In this document: positions 1 to 10,648 of the stretch, in pieces
Position numbering within the stretch: position 1 is the first letter of the stretch
Layout: each line of letters begins with the position of its first letter
Assembly: GCA_009829735.1 (NCBI GenBank)
Contig: CM020620.1
Location: 9,617,794-9,681,793 of the forward strand
DNA length: 64,000 nucleotides
Source: Pyropia yezoensis
Lineage: Eukaryota; Rhodophyta; Bangiophyceae; Bangiales; Bangiaceae
Direction of reading: 5' to 3'
Translations under genes and position numbers: made by a program
Notes under the pieces: generated by a model
What the model was told of the DNA's origin: nothing
Seen by the model: the letters and a program-made list of their open reading frames with translations, nothing else
Databases searched by the model: none

Positions 1-329
1 GCGGCCGGCCGGGCGGCCTGCTGGGCGGCCCGTGGAGCGCCCGACAGGCTGCCTGTTGGTCGGGAGCTGGCGGTTGGGTGGGTGGGTGACATGAGGTAGC
101 TGGCGGGGTGACGCGTGTGAGGAGGGGGGGTTGGGGAGTGGTCGCCCCGCCGCGCACACCGCACTGTCGGTGGCGTCGGCGTCGCCACCCCGGATGGCTG
201 GGTATTGACGCCCCAGGGCTGCTGTGGGCGTAACCCTCTGCTCTTCTCCCTTGCGCATCCCCCCTCGATCCTCCCTGTCTCCCGTTGTTTTCTGCCCACC
301 CCCCCCCCCCCCCCCCCCGCTCCCCGCAG
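1..329 (+). other. Left edge: probable intron of the MADS-box gene
   Basis: No coding exon is recognisable here. The stretch ends in a long pyrimidine tract with a C run of 18 or more bases and a CAG at 327-329, directly before the in-frame MADS sequence. It is therefore best read as the 3' part of an intron. The exon for the first residues of the MADS box is not in the window. Confidence 0.55.
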
Positions 330-1378
330 GTGACGTTTACCAAGCGCAAGAATGGGCTGCTCAAAAAGGCGATGGAGCTCTCCGTCCTCTGCGCCGCGGA
401 CGTGGCGGTGGTCATCTTTAACAACAGCAACGGGAAGCTGTTTGAGTTTGCGTCGGGCGACGGGCCGCCAGGCGGCGGCGGCGCCGTCGGGGCTGAGGGC
501 GGGGGCGGGGGCGAGGGCGGGGGCGGAGAGGGCGGGGGGGGCGCCTCTGCGTCCGCGTCTGCGTGTGCGTCCGCTACCGCTGCCGCTGCGGCCGCTGCGG
601 CTGCCGCCGGTGCCGCCGCACCCGCCGCGGGCCCGACAGCCTCTGCTGGCGCCGCCGCCACGGGGGCGGGCGGGGCGGTCAGGGCACCTGGGGGGGGGAT
701 GGCGTCCACGCTGCTGCGCTACTCGCGCTACGAAGGCATCGTGGAGTCCCGCAACACTGTGGACGTACGTGCTGGGGGAAGGGGGGCGGGTGCACGGGGG
801 GGTGCAGAGGGGGGGGGGGGGGGGCCAGGGGGGCACCGAGCGGCAGCGTCCCCCATGGGGACGGTGGTTTGTGTGTTTGTGGCCATGTGGCTAACATGGC
901 GGTTGTACCTTGGTGCCTCCTGTCTCGATTGTGCGCTTGTGTTGCGGCTGGACGTGATTTTCCTCCTCCGGGCCACTCGCGCTTTCACCCTTTCATTCCT
1001 GTTCTTCTCCCTCTCCTCCTGTGGGACGTGGCCTCGGCGGCGGCGTGCATCGCGCGGGGTGGGAAACACAGTTTTTGAACCCCGTCCGCGAGTACCGCGG
1101 GTCGACGACGGGCGTCCACGCGGCGGCCGCGGTGGTGGCGGCGGCGGCGGCCGCCACCGCCTCGTCACGCCCATCCTCGTCGCCCATTTCATTGGCCGCA
1201 GGCGGTGGCGGGGTGGGGGGGGGGGAGGCCCCCAGCACCACCACCCCGTCCGTGACGGTGAGCGCCTCTGCGACTGTGTCCCCGACCGCCGGGCCCGGGG
1301 CGGTCCCGTGGGGTGCGTCCCCTTCTCGGGACAGTGGGCGGGGGGGGGGCGCCTCCCAAGATCGCCGGCCCCGGCACG

Positions 1379-1419
<41 letters not shown>

Positions 1420-4011
1420 GCGGCAGCAGCCGCAGGAGCTACTGGGGGTGGTGGCAAGGGGAGCGAACGTGGGGCAGGGGGGGGTGGCCACCCCCCGCTG
1501 TCTGGCCAAACCGCTGACGCGGCGCGGAGGGCAGACGGCAGCGACCGCGCTGGGGATAGCGACCTGTCCTATGCCGCCGCCGCCGCGCGGGCACGCTTCC
1601 GGCAATCCCGCGGGGGGGTCCTGACTGACACCGCCGCCCATGATCAGGCGCAGCGGCCGGGTGCCCACCCGTTTGGGCAGCGTGAGCGGCACCGGCAGGA
1701 GCAGGAGCAGCAGCAACAACATCATCATCGTCCACACCAGCATCCTCACCAGCAACAGCACCAGCAACAGCACCAGCCGCAGCCGCAGCAGCCCCAGCAA
1801 CAACAACCCCAGCTGCCCATGCGACCGTCCCCGTCGCCCCAGCCGCAGGCGTCGCGGCTGCCGCAGCGCGACTCACCACATCGACCTGGCGAACACGCGC
1901 CGCGCCCTGCGGACGTGCCGTACCGCACGGTGGGCGCGGCGCACCGGGCTGGGAGGTCCGCCTCGGTGGGCGCGCAGGCGCTCCCGCCTCGCCTCGCGGG
2001 GTCCCCGCGGGACCACCAGCCGCCACCGCCTCCGCACTTACCGCACGCCTACGAGCCGCCGCCGCCACAGCCGCAGCTGCATCGGCACGAGCACCTGTCG
2101 CGACTGGGAGGCCACGCGTCCGCCGCGCCGCCCGCGCGTGCTGACGTGCGGGAGCCACTGGACGTGCCGCAGCGGGCGCTCGGGGTGCACCACCAAGACC
2201 ACGGCGACCGGTTCGTAGGGGGCGCCCTTCCGTCGTACGCGGTGGATGCACAGCAACAACGGCAGGAACAGCAGCGTCAGGAACAGCAGCGTCAGGAACA
2301 GCAGCGGCAGGAGCTCCAGCGGCAAGAGTCCCAGCGGCAAGAGCACCAGCGTCAAGAGCACCAGCGTCAAGAGCACCAGCGGCAGGAGTACCAGCGGCAG
2401 GAGCACCAGCGACAGGAGCACGAGCGGCTAGAGCACCAGCGACTGGACCCTCCACCTCAGTACCACCAAGGCCAGCACGGGCAACAGGCTGTGCATCGTG
2501 TTCTCAGCGGGCAGCGGGCGTACGCACACCAAAAACACATGCAGCAGCCTCGCCTGCCACCGGCGCTGCCGTTGCGCAGCCCCACCACGTCGGTCGGGCC
2601 CGCCCGCCCGCACGATGGCCGTGCAGAACCGCCAGTGCAGTTGCTGTCTCGGGGGCGCGGGCTGTCGGGCAGCCCGTGGCCGTCGTCGGGATCGACCACT
2701 CCCCGTGACGCGGAGGCGGTGCGTCCGGCAGCGCCATCGCGGACACACCCTGCCAGTAGCCCGTCCAGCGGTGGGAATGACGGTGACGGCAGCGCGCCGG
2801 GCGGGGGGCCGCCGCGTTCCCACCGGCGGCGGCCCCGGTCGGGGTCTCCGCCGAGTCTGTCGGCGGCCGTCCCGTCGCCACCGCATAAGCGCCAAGCGGT
2901 CCTTGCCAGCGTCCCCCTCCATCCCCTGGATGGCATGGGCGCCACAGGGATGTATGGGCCCCCGCCCGCCTCGGCGGGGGGGTTGGCGTCGGTGCCGCCA
3001 CCGCCACGTGCCTTTGGCCCAGCCGGCGGCTTGCCGCCCGTGTCTGCCTTTGGGGTTCCCCCCGGGGCGCCGCGGACGCCTCTGGGCCTTGAAGTGGGTG
3101 GCCGCCCGTCTAGCAGCCTGTCCCCGCCTGAACTGGGTGGCGCCGGCGGCGGACCGCGGCACCCGTTGCACAGTGTCAGTGCGCTGCATGGCGGCAGCAG
3201 GCCGCTGCCGCTGGGGCCTGGGGTGGCCTCCACCCCCCTTGAGCCGCTCCCGCTGGACCAGTCTTCTGCGGCGATGGTGGCGGCCGCGTCGCCCGCGCCC
3301 GGGAGGTACAAGCGGCGGGACCTGACGGTGGAGATCCCCCAGGGCGCGTCTGATGCGCCCGGCTCGGCGGGTGGCGGCGGCAGCGGCGGGGGCTCGGCAC
3401 GCCTGCCGTCGGCGACTGGACCGGGATGTCTGCCGTCGGCGACCGGCCCAGGGGTGTTGTCGTGGAACCTGCCCGCGTGGAGCCCCGCGCCGCTGTCGCG
3501 GACTGGTGGCGGGGGCTCCCTCCTCCCATCGGCGCACGGCGGTGGCGGCGGTGGTGGCCTTGGTGGACACGGCGGCCACGGTGGTCATGGCGGCCACGGC
3601 GGCCACGGCAGCCACGGCGGCCACGGCGGCGGCGGCGGCGACGCAGCGATTGTGATTGGCGACGGCGGCGGCGCGCTGACGCCCCTCCTCCCGCCGCCGG
3701 CGTTTGCCGACCCGATGGCCACCCCCCGTGGCGGTGGCCACGGCGGTCATGGCGGTGGCGGCGGCGGCGGCGGCGTCTGCGGCGGCGGCGGTGGTGGTGT
3801 CGGCGGCGGCGGCGGTAGCGGTGGTGGCGGCGGCGGCGGTGGCGGCTTCCTCCCCCACCCCCACGCGTTGCTGACGGGGGTGGGCGGCGGCGGCGTGGGG
3901 GGGCTGCTGCCCAGCCCGCGGCCGCTGGGCGGCGTGGGGCCCCTCTCCCGTCTGACGCCCCGCCGGCCAGTGCTGACGCCCCGGTCTGACGGGCCGTTTG
4001 GGCCCGCGTAG
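330..4011 (+). CDS. MADS-box (MEF2-like, type II) transcription factor, 5' end missing
   Basis: Predicted nuclear DNA-binding regulator. The exon at 330-764 opens inside the MADS box ([20 protein letters not shown], then [16 protein letters not shown]), closest in pattern to MEF2. A MEF2-domain-like motif, [18 protein letters not shown], follows only after about 78 residues of Gly/Ala-rich sequence. A GT donor at 765 and an AG at 1070-1071 give a 307-bp phase-0 intron; the second exon (1072-4011) begins [10 protein letters not shown] and ends in TAG. The rest is low complexity: poly-Ala, His/Gln-rich stretches, a QRQE-type tandem array (2250-2450) and Gly-His repeats near 3560-3640. About 1124 residues lie in the window. 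The MADS identity is firm. The splice sites are inferred from frame and consensus. The N-terminal exon lies upstream of the window. Confidence 0.85.
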
Positions 4012-5540
4012 CGCATACTCGCCACCAGCGACAGGCGTGCGGGCGAACGGGCGGGCGGGCATGCGGGCGGGGATGGCCTCTCGCCGGCTGGCTAGCCTAC
4101 CCTTGACAGTGGCAGAGGGGGAGGGGAGGACTTGCGTGCCGCAGGGGCTGGACGGGGGTCCATTCCCCCCTCCGTTGGTCTCGTGGCGAGCTATGCGGCG
4201 GGGTGGGTGCTTCTCTTCCCTTTTGTGTTGGTTTTTTTTTTTGTTCTTCTGGTTCGGCCCTCCCTGTATCGATGGTGGGGGAACATTTTTTTCCGAGTGT
4301 CTTTTTTTTTTTTGAGTGCAGTGCAGGGCGGTTGTGGGTCGTAGGCTAGTGGTCGCCGCTCTTGGGGAGCAGGGACCTGCTTTTTTTTTTTCTTCTCGCT
4401 CTTGTTTTCTGTTGTTTTTTCCCTTTCCGTGCAGAGACTGGTAGGCAGAGGCGTTTGTGCCCTATCGTTGCTGTTGGTGCTGCCGCCACCGCCACCGCCG
4501 CGCCGCCCACCCCCGCCGCCCCCGCCACCGCCGCTGCTTCCGCCTGCGCTGCTGTCGCCACCCCACCGCCGCCGCTGCCGCGTCGGCGGTCGCCGGCCGG
4601 TCGCACCAGCCGTCACGGGGGGGCGCTTGCGACCAGGGCTCCAGGGTGGCGGCTTCCGCGCAGGCAGGGAGGGTGGCCTGCGGGGGTTGAGTGGGGCAAA
4701 CAAGTGAGTCGGAGGCACACCACCAAGACTTCGTGACCGAGAGCGCCTCTTTCAGGAAGGAAAGATCTCTTCAAGAAGACTCGCGAGCCTTGTGAACACA
4801 CGTCTGTGACATCTCACGAAGTTTAAGACTAGTAGACTTAAACTGAGGATTTGTTGACTGGATGACTTCACCGCCGTCGGGCTATGAGCGCACGTCCAGA
4901 GCCGCACGGCACACTCTGCGGCCTCCGACCGGCAGGCACGGTGCGCTCGTGACAGGCCGTCTTCGTCGTCGATGGCTCCTCCTGGTGCGATGCACGGGTC
5001 GCATCGTGGGTGCCACGCTGGGACAGTGCCGAGCGGCCGCCAGTTTCGTATGGGGGGCGGCTGTCATTGTCGGTGCCAGTGGCGGGGGGGTGGTGACGGT
5101 GCAGGTGCCCCTATCCCCCCCATCCGATGACTTTCTCTGGGCTGGTTACCGGGACGAGATGGGGCTGCGGCTGCAAGGCGCCGCCTTTCGATGAGGTGGC
5201 AGCGACTGGCAGGCGGCTGGCACCGGCAAAGGGCATTGGGGCGGGGCTGGCTGGCACCGGCGGCGGCAGCGGGCCATGGCGAGAACGCTGGCGGTACTGA
5301 CTGGGGGGGGGGCGGGGAGGTGGGGCGGACGTATATAGGCGACCAGCACCAAGGCAGCATGGTGGCTTCTCCTGGACCATCAGCGGCAACCAGAACAACA
5401 TCCGTAGACGACCCGTGACATCGAGCTGCCTTGGCCTCTGCACCTGGTTGCGCCCGCTGTAGCGTCCAGCTGTGCCGGCCATCTGCTCTGATCCCTCACA
5501 GTCGTATCTGCCCGCCTCTTCGACAGTCCCCTTCTCCCCC
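4012..5540. other. Intergenic: MADS 3' flank and GT2 upstream region
   Basis: No convincing gene. It holds T homopolymers (near 4231, 4307 and 4381), a Pro/Ala-coding pyrimidine tract (4480-4570), and an ordinary-complexity stretch (4700-5400) that probably includes the promoter and 5' UTR of the downstream glycosyltransferase. Confidence 0.5.
5332..5337 (+). promoter_or_regulatory. Candidate TATA box of the glycosyltransferase gene
   Basis: TATATA inside a GC-rich flank, about 205 bp before the chosen ATG. AT-only hexamers are rare in this neighbourhood, which makes it stand out. No transcript evidence supports it. Confidence 0.3.
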
Positions 5541-7821
5541 ATGGCCCTCGATGGCGTCGTCGCGGATGCCCTCTTTTGGACAATCAAGGTTGCGCAGTAC
5601 GGCACGAGCGCCGTCTTTCTCCTCTTCCTCTCGCACAAGTTGCTGATGTTGCTTGTGTACCCGTATGTGACGCGCAAGGAGCCGGTGGCGGGGGTGCTGC
5701 CACAGCCTCGGCCGTTTGTTTCCGTGCAGCTGCCCTGCTTCAACGAGTCGGCCGTCATTCGGCGGGTGATTGACTCGGCATGCGGGATGGACTGGCCCAA
5801 GGACCGGTTTGAGGTGCACGTGCTGGACGACTCGAACGACGAGACGGTATGTGGCGACAACCAGCCGCCCTGTGGGAGTGGGCGTCCTATGGCGTGGGCG
5901 AGCGGGCGTGCGATGGGTGGTCGTGAGAGACGTGGTTGCGATTGGGTGCTGACGGGACTGGACTGCCGTCTCGCTGCAACCTTGCTCTCCCTTGCTTCAT
6001 GCTGTCTCTTGCTTGCTCCTTTTGGTCCTCTTTTTGACCGCTCCTCATTTCCGTCTTCAGACGGCCATTGCCCAAGATGCAGCAGCCTACTGGCGGTCCA
6101 TGGGGGTCGAGTGCCGGGTAATCCGCCGGCCCATGCGTACCGGCTACAAGGCCGGCGCCCTGCAGTGGGACATTGACCAGGAGGTGCACGGCGAGTCGCA
6201 ATTCTTCCCCGTCTTCGATGCGGACTTTGCGCCCGCCGCCGACTGGCTGCAGACCGCCATGGCCTACTTTTACGACGCGGACGGAACGGACAAGACGGAC
6301 ATCTCTATGGTGCAGGGTCGTTGGACTTATCTCAACGCCAACGCCAACTTGTTGACGCGCCTGCAGGAGGTGGTCCTCTCGGGGCATTTCTTTATTGAAC
6401 AGGTCTTCCGCAGCCGCACAGGTCGGCCGTGGAACTTCAACGGCACCGCTGGTGTGTGGCGCCGGGCGGCTATTGCGGCCGTGGGTGGCTGGGAGCACGA
6501 CACTATCGTGGAGGACAGCGACCTGTCCATCAAGTGCTTTGACGCGGGGTTCCGCGGCGTCTTTGTGCGGGACCTGCATGCCCCTTCGGAGCTGCCCACC
6601 TCGATTGCTGACTACCGGTCGCAGCAGACGCGGTGGATCAAGGGCTTTGGGCAACTGTTTGCCAAGAAGGCGGCAGGCGCGTTTACGTCGTCCAACACCT
6701 CGCTGGTACACAAGGTCGAGTTCTTCTTCCACACCCTCCCCAGCCTCTGCTACGCCGCCACCGTGATCTTCCAGCTCTACTTCCCCCTGGCGGTGTTCGT
6801 CAACGTCTCGTTTTCGTGGGCGTGGCTTGGGGTGAACCTTGGCGCCCTGGCCATCTTCTGGGGGTTCTACACGCTGACGCTGTATCGGACGCTTGGCTTT
6901 TGGCGCGGTCTCGCTGCCCAGTGGCGCATCCCTGGGGTGATGGTGCTGTGCTGGGGGATGGCGCCGCTGCTTGCCACGGCGTTTGTGCAGGGCCTCTTCT
7001 CCAGCGATGCCACCTTTACGAGGACGCCCAAGCGGGCGGCCACCGCGGACGAGTCGTCGTCGCGCGCAGCCCACAGTGTACCGAGCGCTTCCGAGTCGGC
7101 CGGGCCCTCTGTGTCAGGGGGCATCCAGGCGCCACCGCCAGAGGCGGCAGTGGTGACGACATCGGCAATGACGGCGGCGGCGGCGGTGGCAGTGTCAGCG
7201 GGCGAAGAGGGCGCGCCGGTGGACGCTGCCCTTCCCGCGGCGGTGGCTGTGTCAGCGGTCGACGAGGGCGCGCCTGTGGACGCTGCCGTTCCCCCCGTTC
7301 CCCCTCACCGTGAGGACAGTGCCGCCGCGACCGCCGCCACCAGTGGCGTTGCTTATCATACCCTCAGTGCCCACACGCAGACGACTGCCACGTCGGGGGC
7401 CTCTGGGGTCGATAGTGACGAGACGCGCTCCCCGGCATCCTCGTCCGCGAGCGTCCGCGCGTCGGGGCCGTCCTACTTCACTACCAAACTCTCGCCGCTC
7501 CCCTTGGTTGAGGCCGCTATGGCCGGGTGGTCCTCCTTTGCGGTGGTCGCGGCGGTGTTTGGCCTCGCCGGCGCCCCAGTCCACGAAGACTGGACGTCGG
7601 GTGTGTTGTGGCTGTCGGCGGTGCTGGTGTTTTGCACGGGCTCGGCGGTCGGTCTGGGGTGGAACAGCGTCGGCGCGCTGGCGGGGATGGCCCGGGGGCT
7701 GGGGGGGGACGCGGCTGCCGCGGCCGCCCGCCTCGGCCGCCGTGGCGCCGCTGCGGGCGCCCCTGACAGTGCTGCCACGCTAGCGGGCGAAACGGCGACG
7801 GCGGGCACGGCGGTGGCGTGA
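5541..7821 (+). CDS. Family 2 glycosyltransferase, CslA/CslC-like (probable beta-mannan synthase)
   Basis: Predicted processive polysaccharide synthase of the Golgi or plasma membrane, using a nucleotide sugar to build a beta-linked wall polymer. Exons 5541-5846 and 6061-7821 join in phase 0 across a 214-bp GT-AG intron, giving about 688 residues. Residues 12-35 form an N-terminal membrane segment. GT2 signatures follow in order: PCFNES, the first Asp pair in VLDDSNDE (about 95-100), RMRTGYKAGAL-like acceptor-loop sequence, FDAD, the TIVEDSDLS catalytic Asp, and QQTRWIKG (QxxRW, 290-294). Three membrane segments lie at about 330-350, 356-376 and 390-412. A low-complexity loop of about 150 residues then separates them from two more segments (about 588-640). 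All canonical catalytic residues are present. I start at 5541; an in-frame Met at 5472 is the alternative. A cellulose-synthase-like relative with another sugar specificity cannot be excluded. Confidence 0.85.
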
Positions 7822-8377
7822 GCGCGACCTGCGGCGTCGGTGAGGCGGCTGCCCGCCGGCACCCCCCCCTTCCACTGTCTCCCCCGCTGTCCGCCCTTTG
7901 TGCACACAGGTCCGCTCTTCTGCGCCGCCCCCACCCCCTCCCTTGGGCTCTGTCCTGCTCACCCCATTGCCGGCCGTCCTCGACTGGACTGACATCGTCG
8001 ACCCCCCGCCCCGTGTGGCAGTCCCGAGGTTGCCCGCGGCATGGCTGGCGTAGGCACGGCCCCTAACGTGTGCGCGCCTAGGTTAGCCAGTGCGACGTGT
8101 TTACATGGGAGGATCCATAGATTGGAAACGTATCGGCCGATTCCCAAACCCGACGCCACGCCTCCTAGCTGTGCACGGCACTGAGGGCCGCCAACAATCA
8201 TGGCCGCAAAGTGACAGTGTATGTACATACATACGTCAGTGATGCACTTCTGTGGCCGCCTCCCACCCCGTATTACACACGACCGGGCGCACCCACACGC
8301 AGCCGCTCGGAACTTTGTTTCTCCTCGGGCCGCAGGAGCTTGCGCCTCCACAGGTCCACCGTACGCCCAATGCACAA
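7822..8377. other. Intergenic between convergent genes
   Basis: Shared 3' region of the glycosyltransferase (+) and the membrane protein (-). It contains a perfect 14-bp palindrome at 8218-8231 and no recognisable gene. Confidence 0.5.
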
Positions 8378-10648
8378 TCACCAGTAGGGCCCATCCTGGG
8401 TTGGCACCCGCCCTCCCCTCGTGGGCCTGCCGCCACCGCCGAAGTCGCCGCCGCCGCCATCGTCGTCAGCGGGCAGCGGGTCCCCCTCTGGCATAGCCGG
8501 CGGCGTAACAGCGAGGATCCGCCTCTGCAGCCCGTTGGAGGGTCGGGCGGGAGTGGAGGTCCCCGTGGCGCTCTCAATGTCAGCGTCGGGGGGGCGCCGC
8601 CACAGCCACGCAGCCGCCACCGCCTGCACCAGAACTGCCACGGCTAGTAGCACATAGGCGATGATGGAGCACACCAGGAGCCGCCGCGTGACGTGGGGGC
8701 GGTAGCCTGTACGGGCGACAATGATGAGGCTCTCCGTGTGCCACGTCAAGCGGCCACGGTAATTAATGGAGCTTCGACGCTCGTACTTCTGTTCAGTAGC
8801 GTTGACGTGAATGCGCGTGCCCACGCGCACCGTGGCGGCGCGCCACGCGTGGCCGCTCTGTTCTTGGCGGTCCAGGTAGCCGACGCCTACCAGTGCGATG
8901 GCACCAGCAACCAGAATGAGCCCCAGCGTCAACACGTTCCGCCAGCGCCAACGGAACATGCGATGCAGTGGGCCGTGCCGCTGCAGAAGCAACAGCAAGA
9001 CGGCAACCGCTTCGGGCACCACCACCAACACTGACAATATCAAGCCGCCATTGGGGATGGGGTCCTCAGGTGGGTCGGCCCGGAAGAGGTCGCGGCGGTA
9101 TCGCTGGGATAGTTCGACTGTCATGGCGGAAATGTGATACGCATTTGCTTGAACGGAAAGAAGGTCCCTTCGCGTGTCGTTGTAGGCACACGACCATAGG
9201 TGGCGGGCAAGAGCCACATCTCTGTCTGCAGAAGGTCCAGTCGCATGTAGTTCCCTGCTTCCTTGCCCCAACAGCCATATCGGCTGCAGTGGAAGAGTGC
9301 TCTGGTACGTGACGTTGTCCAAAGAGGGGCAGGCTGCCGCTGACATCGCCTGTTGCGGCGCGCCGATAATCCATCTGGCGGCGACATCGGGTGCTTCTGG
9401 ATGATGCGCACTGCCTACCCCGAGCGTGTCCGTGACGGGACGCCTGCCCACGTGAAGAGACGGCTGCCCCGAACGTAGTGGCTGCTCCACCCCTTCGCAC
9501 AGGCTGCTGTCCACAACAAAGGACGCAGATGGTGCCTGACACAGAATACTCAACATACTTGATAACCACTGTGATGAGTTGGTCGTCTCCCTGTCGTGGC
9601 GTAGTGACCAAGTCACGTCGCGCAGTGGGAAGTTGTACCTGAGCATAACGTTCCTCACAGAGGCGTTGACCCCCCCTGGAAAGGAAGCGCCGAGCCACGA
9701 AGGGTCCGCCATAACTGCGCGGCCCAGCGACAGCAGCGCCGCTTCCCCAACGAGCACTGGCCGTGTGAGGTTGTCGCGGGTGGTGTACATCACAATAGCA
9801 AAGCCGCCACCCCCCGAGACGTCAGACACCCGGTCTTGGGCGGCCACCACATACCCGCCCTCGTCAAGCACGACGCCGTTGGACTCGCGTGACACGGTCA
9901 ACACGTCGTACAGTCCCCGGTGACGCTGCAAAGTACCAAACCGCTGGTGGCGATGCAGGGTCAACATGCGAGCGACCTCATCTGCGCACACCAATCCCGG
10001 GTGCCCCCCGGCAGACGCACAAGGGTTGGGGCGATAGTACTCTGCGGCGGCCACACCGCTGGAACCCTTGTCCGTCTGCAGTGCAACAAAATTCTGACGG
10101 GCCTGCAAGCCATAGCCCGCCCACTCAAACTCAGCGTCCACCTCTCCGCCTGTCGTCACGTTGGGACTGGCGCTGAAGTACCACTGCTTGTTCATCTCGT
10201 CAGGCGCCGCCAAAAACTCAAACTCCGCCGCGTCCGCCAACGGAGTTGCACAGGTGCCCGCACCATACGGGATGGCAACGTCAGAGGCCGTCGCGCTAGT
10301 ACGCAGCAGCCACCCGGTGCCGCCCCGGCCATAAGGGTCAGACACCGCGTCGGGGTCTGGGGAGACACCCCCCGGTGCGGTGGGGTGCAGCCGGCACTGA
10401 AGGGCGGGCAGCATGTGGAGGCGGCCCGGCGACGCGCCAGGCGGGGGGGAGGGGAAGGGGATGGTCACTGGCTCTTCCGTGGCTGCGGCAGTCGCAGCCG
10501 TCACCGCGCTCGCCTCAAGGGCCGCCGAAGGGGTGGGGGGGTTGAATGGTGCTCCCACCGATGCCGCCGGACCTGCCGCCAACGAAACCGCCGCCGCCGC
10601 CGCCGTCGCCGTCACGACCAGCAGGTAGGGCCTCCGACGGCCGCGCAT
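8378..10648 (-). CDS. Predicted membrane protein with a large luminal or extracellular N-terminal domain
   Basis: I do not recognise the family. The frame is open and intronless, and its composition is far less repetitive than its neighbours. The chosen start gives a signal peptide: basic MRGRRRP followed by a hydrophobic stretch and an Ala-rich cleavage region, 756 residues in all. An upstream in-frame Met at 10762 would add 38 residues and bury the signal. After the signal come about 500 residues with seven N-glycosylation sequons (NVT twice, NLT, NAS, NSS, NDT, NAT), typical of a secretory-pathway domain. Three membrane spans follow at about 536-556, 570-592 and 656-682. The C-terminal tail is Gly/Asp-rich and hydrophilic. 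A surface receptor-like or wall-associated role is possible but unproven. It is convergent with the glycosyltransferase gene. Confidence 0.7.
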   Translation of the reverse strand: MRGRRRPYLLVVTATAAAAAVSLAAGPAASVGAPFNPPTPSAALEASAVTAATAAATEEPVTIPFPSPPPGASPGRLHMLPALQCRLHPTAPGGVSPDPDAVSDPYGRGGTGWLLRTSATASDVAIPYGAGTCATPLADAAEFEFLAAPDEMNKQWYFSASPNVTTGGEVDAEFEWAGYGLQARQNFVALQTDKGSSGVAAAEYYRPNPCASAGGHPGLVCADEVARMLTLHRHQRFGTLQRHRGLYDVLTVSRESNGVVLDEGGYVVAAQDRVSDVSGGGGFAIVMYTTRDNLTRPVLVGEAALLSLGRAVMADPSWLGASFPGGVNASVRNVMLRYNFPLRDVTWSLRHDRETTNSSQWLSSMLSILCQAPSASFVVDSSLCEGVEQPLRSGQPSLHVGRRPVTDTLGVGSAHHPEAPDVAARWIIGAPQQAMSAAACPSLDNVTYQSTLPLQPIWLLGQGSRELHATGPSADRDVALARHLWSCAYNDTRRDLLSVQANAYHISAMTVELSQRYRRDLFRADPPEDPIPNGGLILSVLVVVPEAVAVLLLLLQRHGPLHRMFRWRWRNVLTLGLILVAGAIALVGVGYLDRQEQSGHAWRAATVRVGTRIHVNATEQKYERRSSINYRGRLTWHTESLIIVARTGYRPHVTRRLLVCSIIAYVLLAVAVLVQAVAAAWLWRRPPDADIESATGTSTPARPSNGLQRRILAVTPPAMPEGDPLPADDDGGGGDFGGGGRPTRGGRVPTQDGPYW

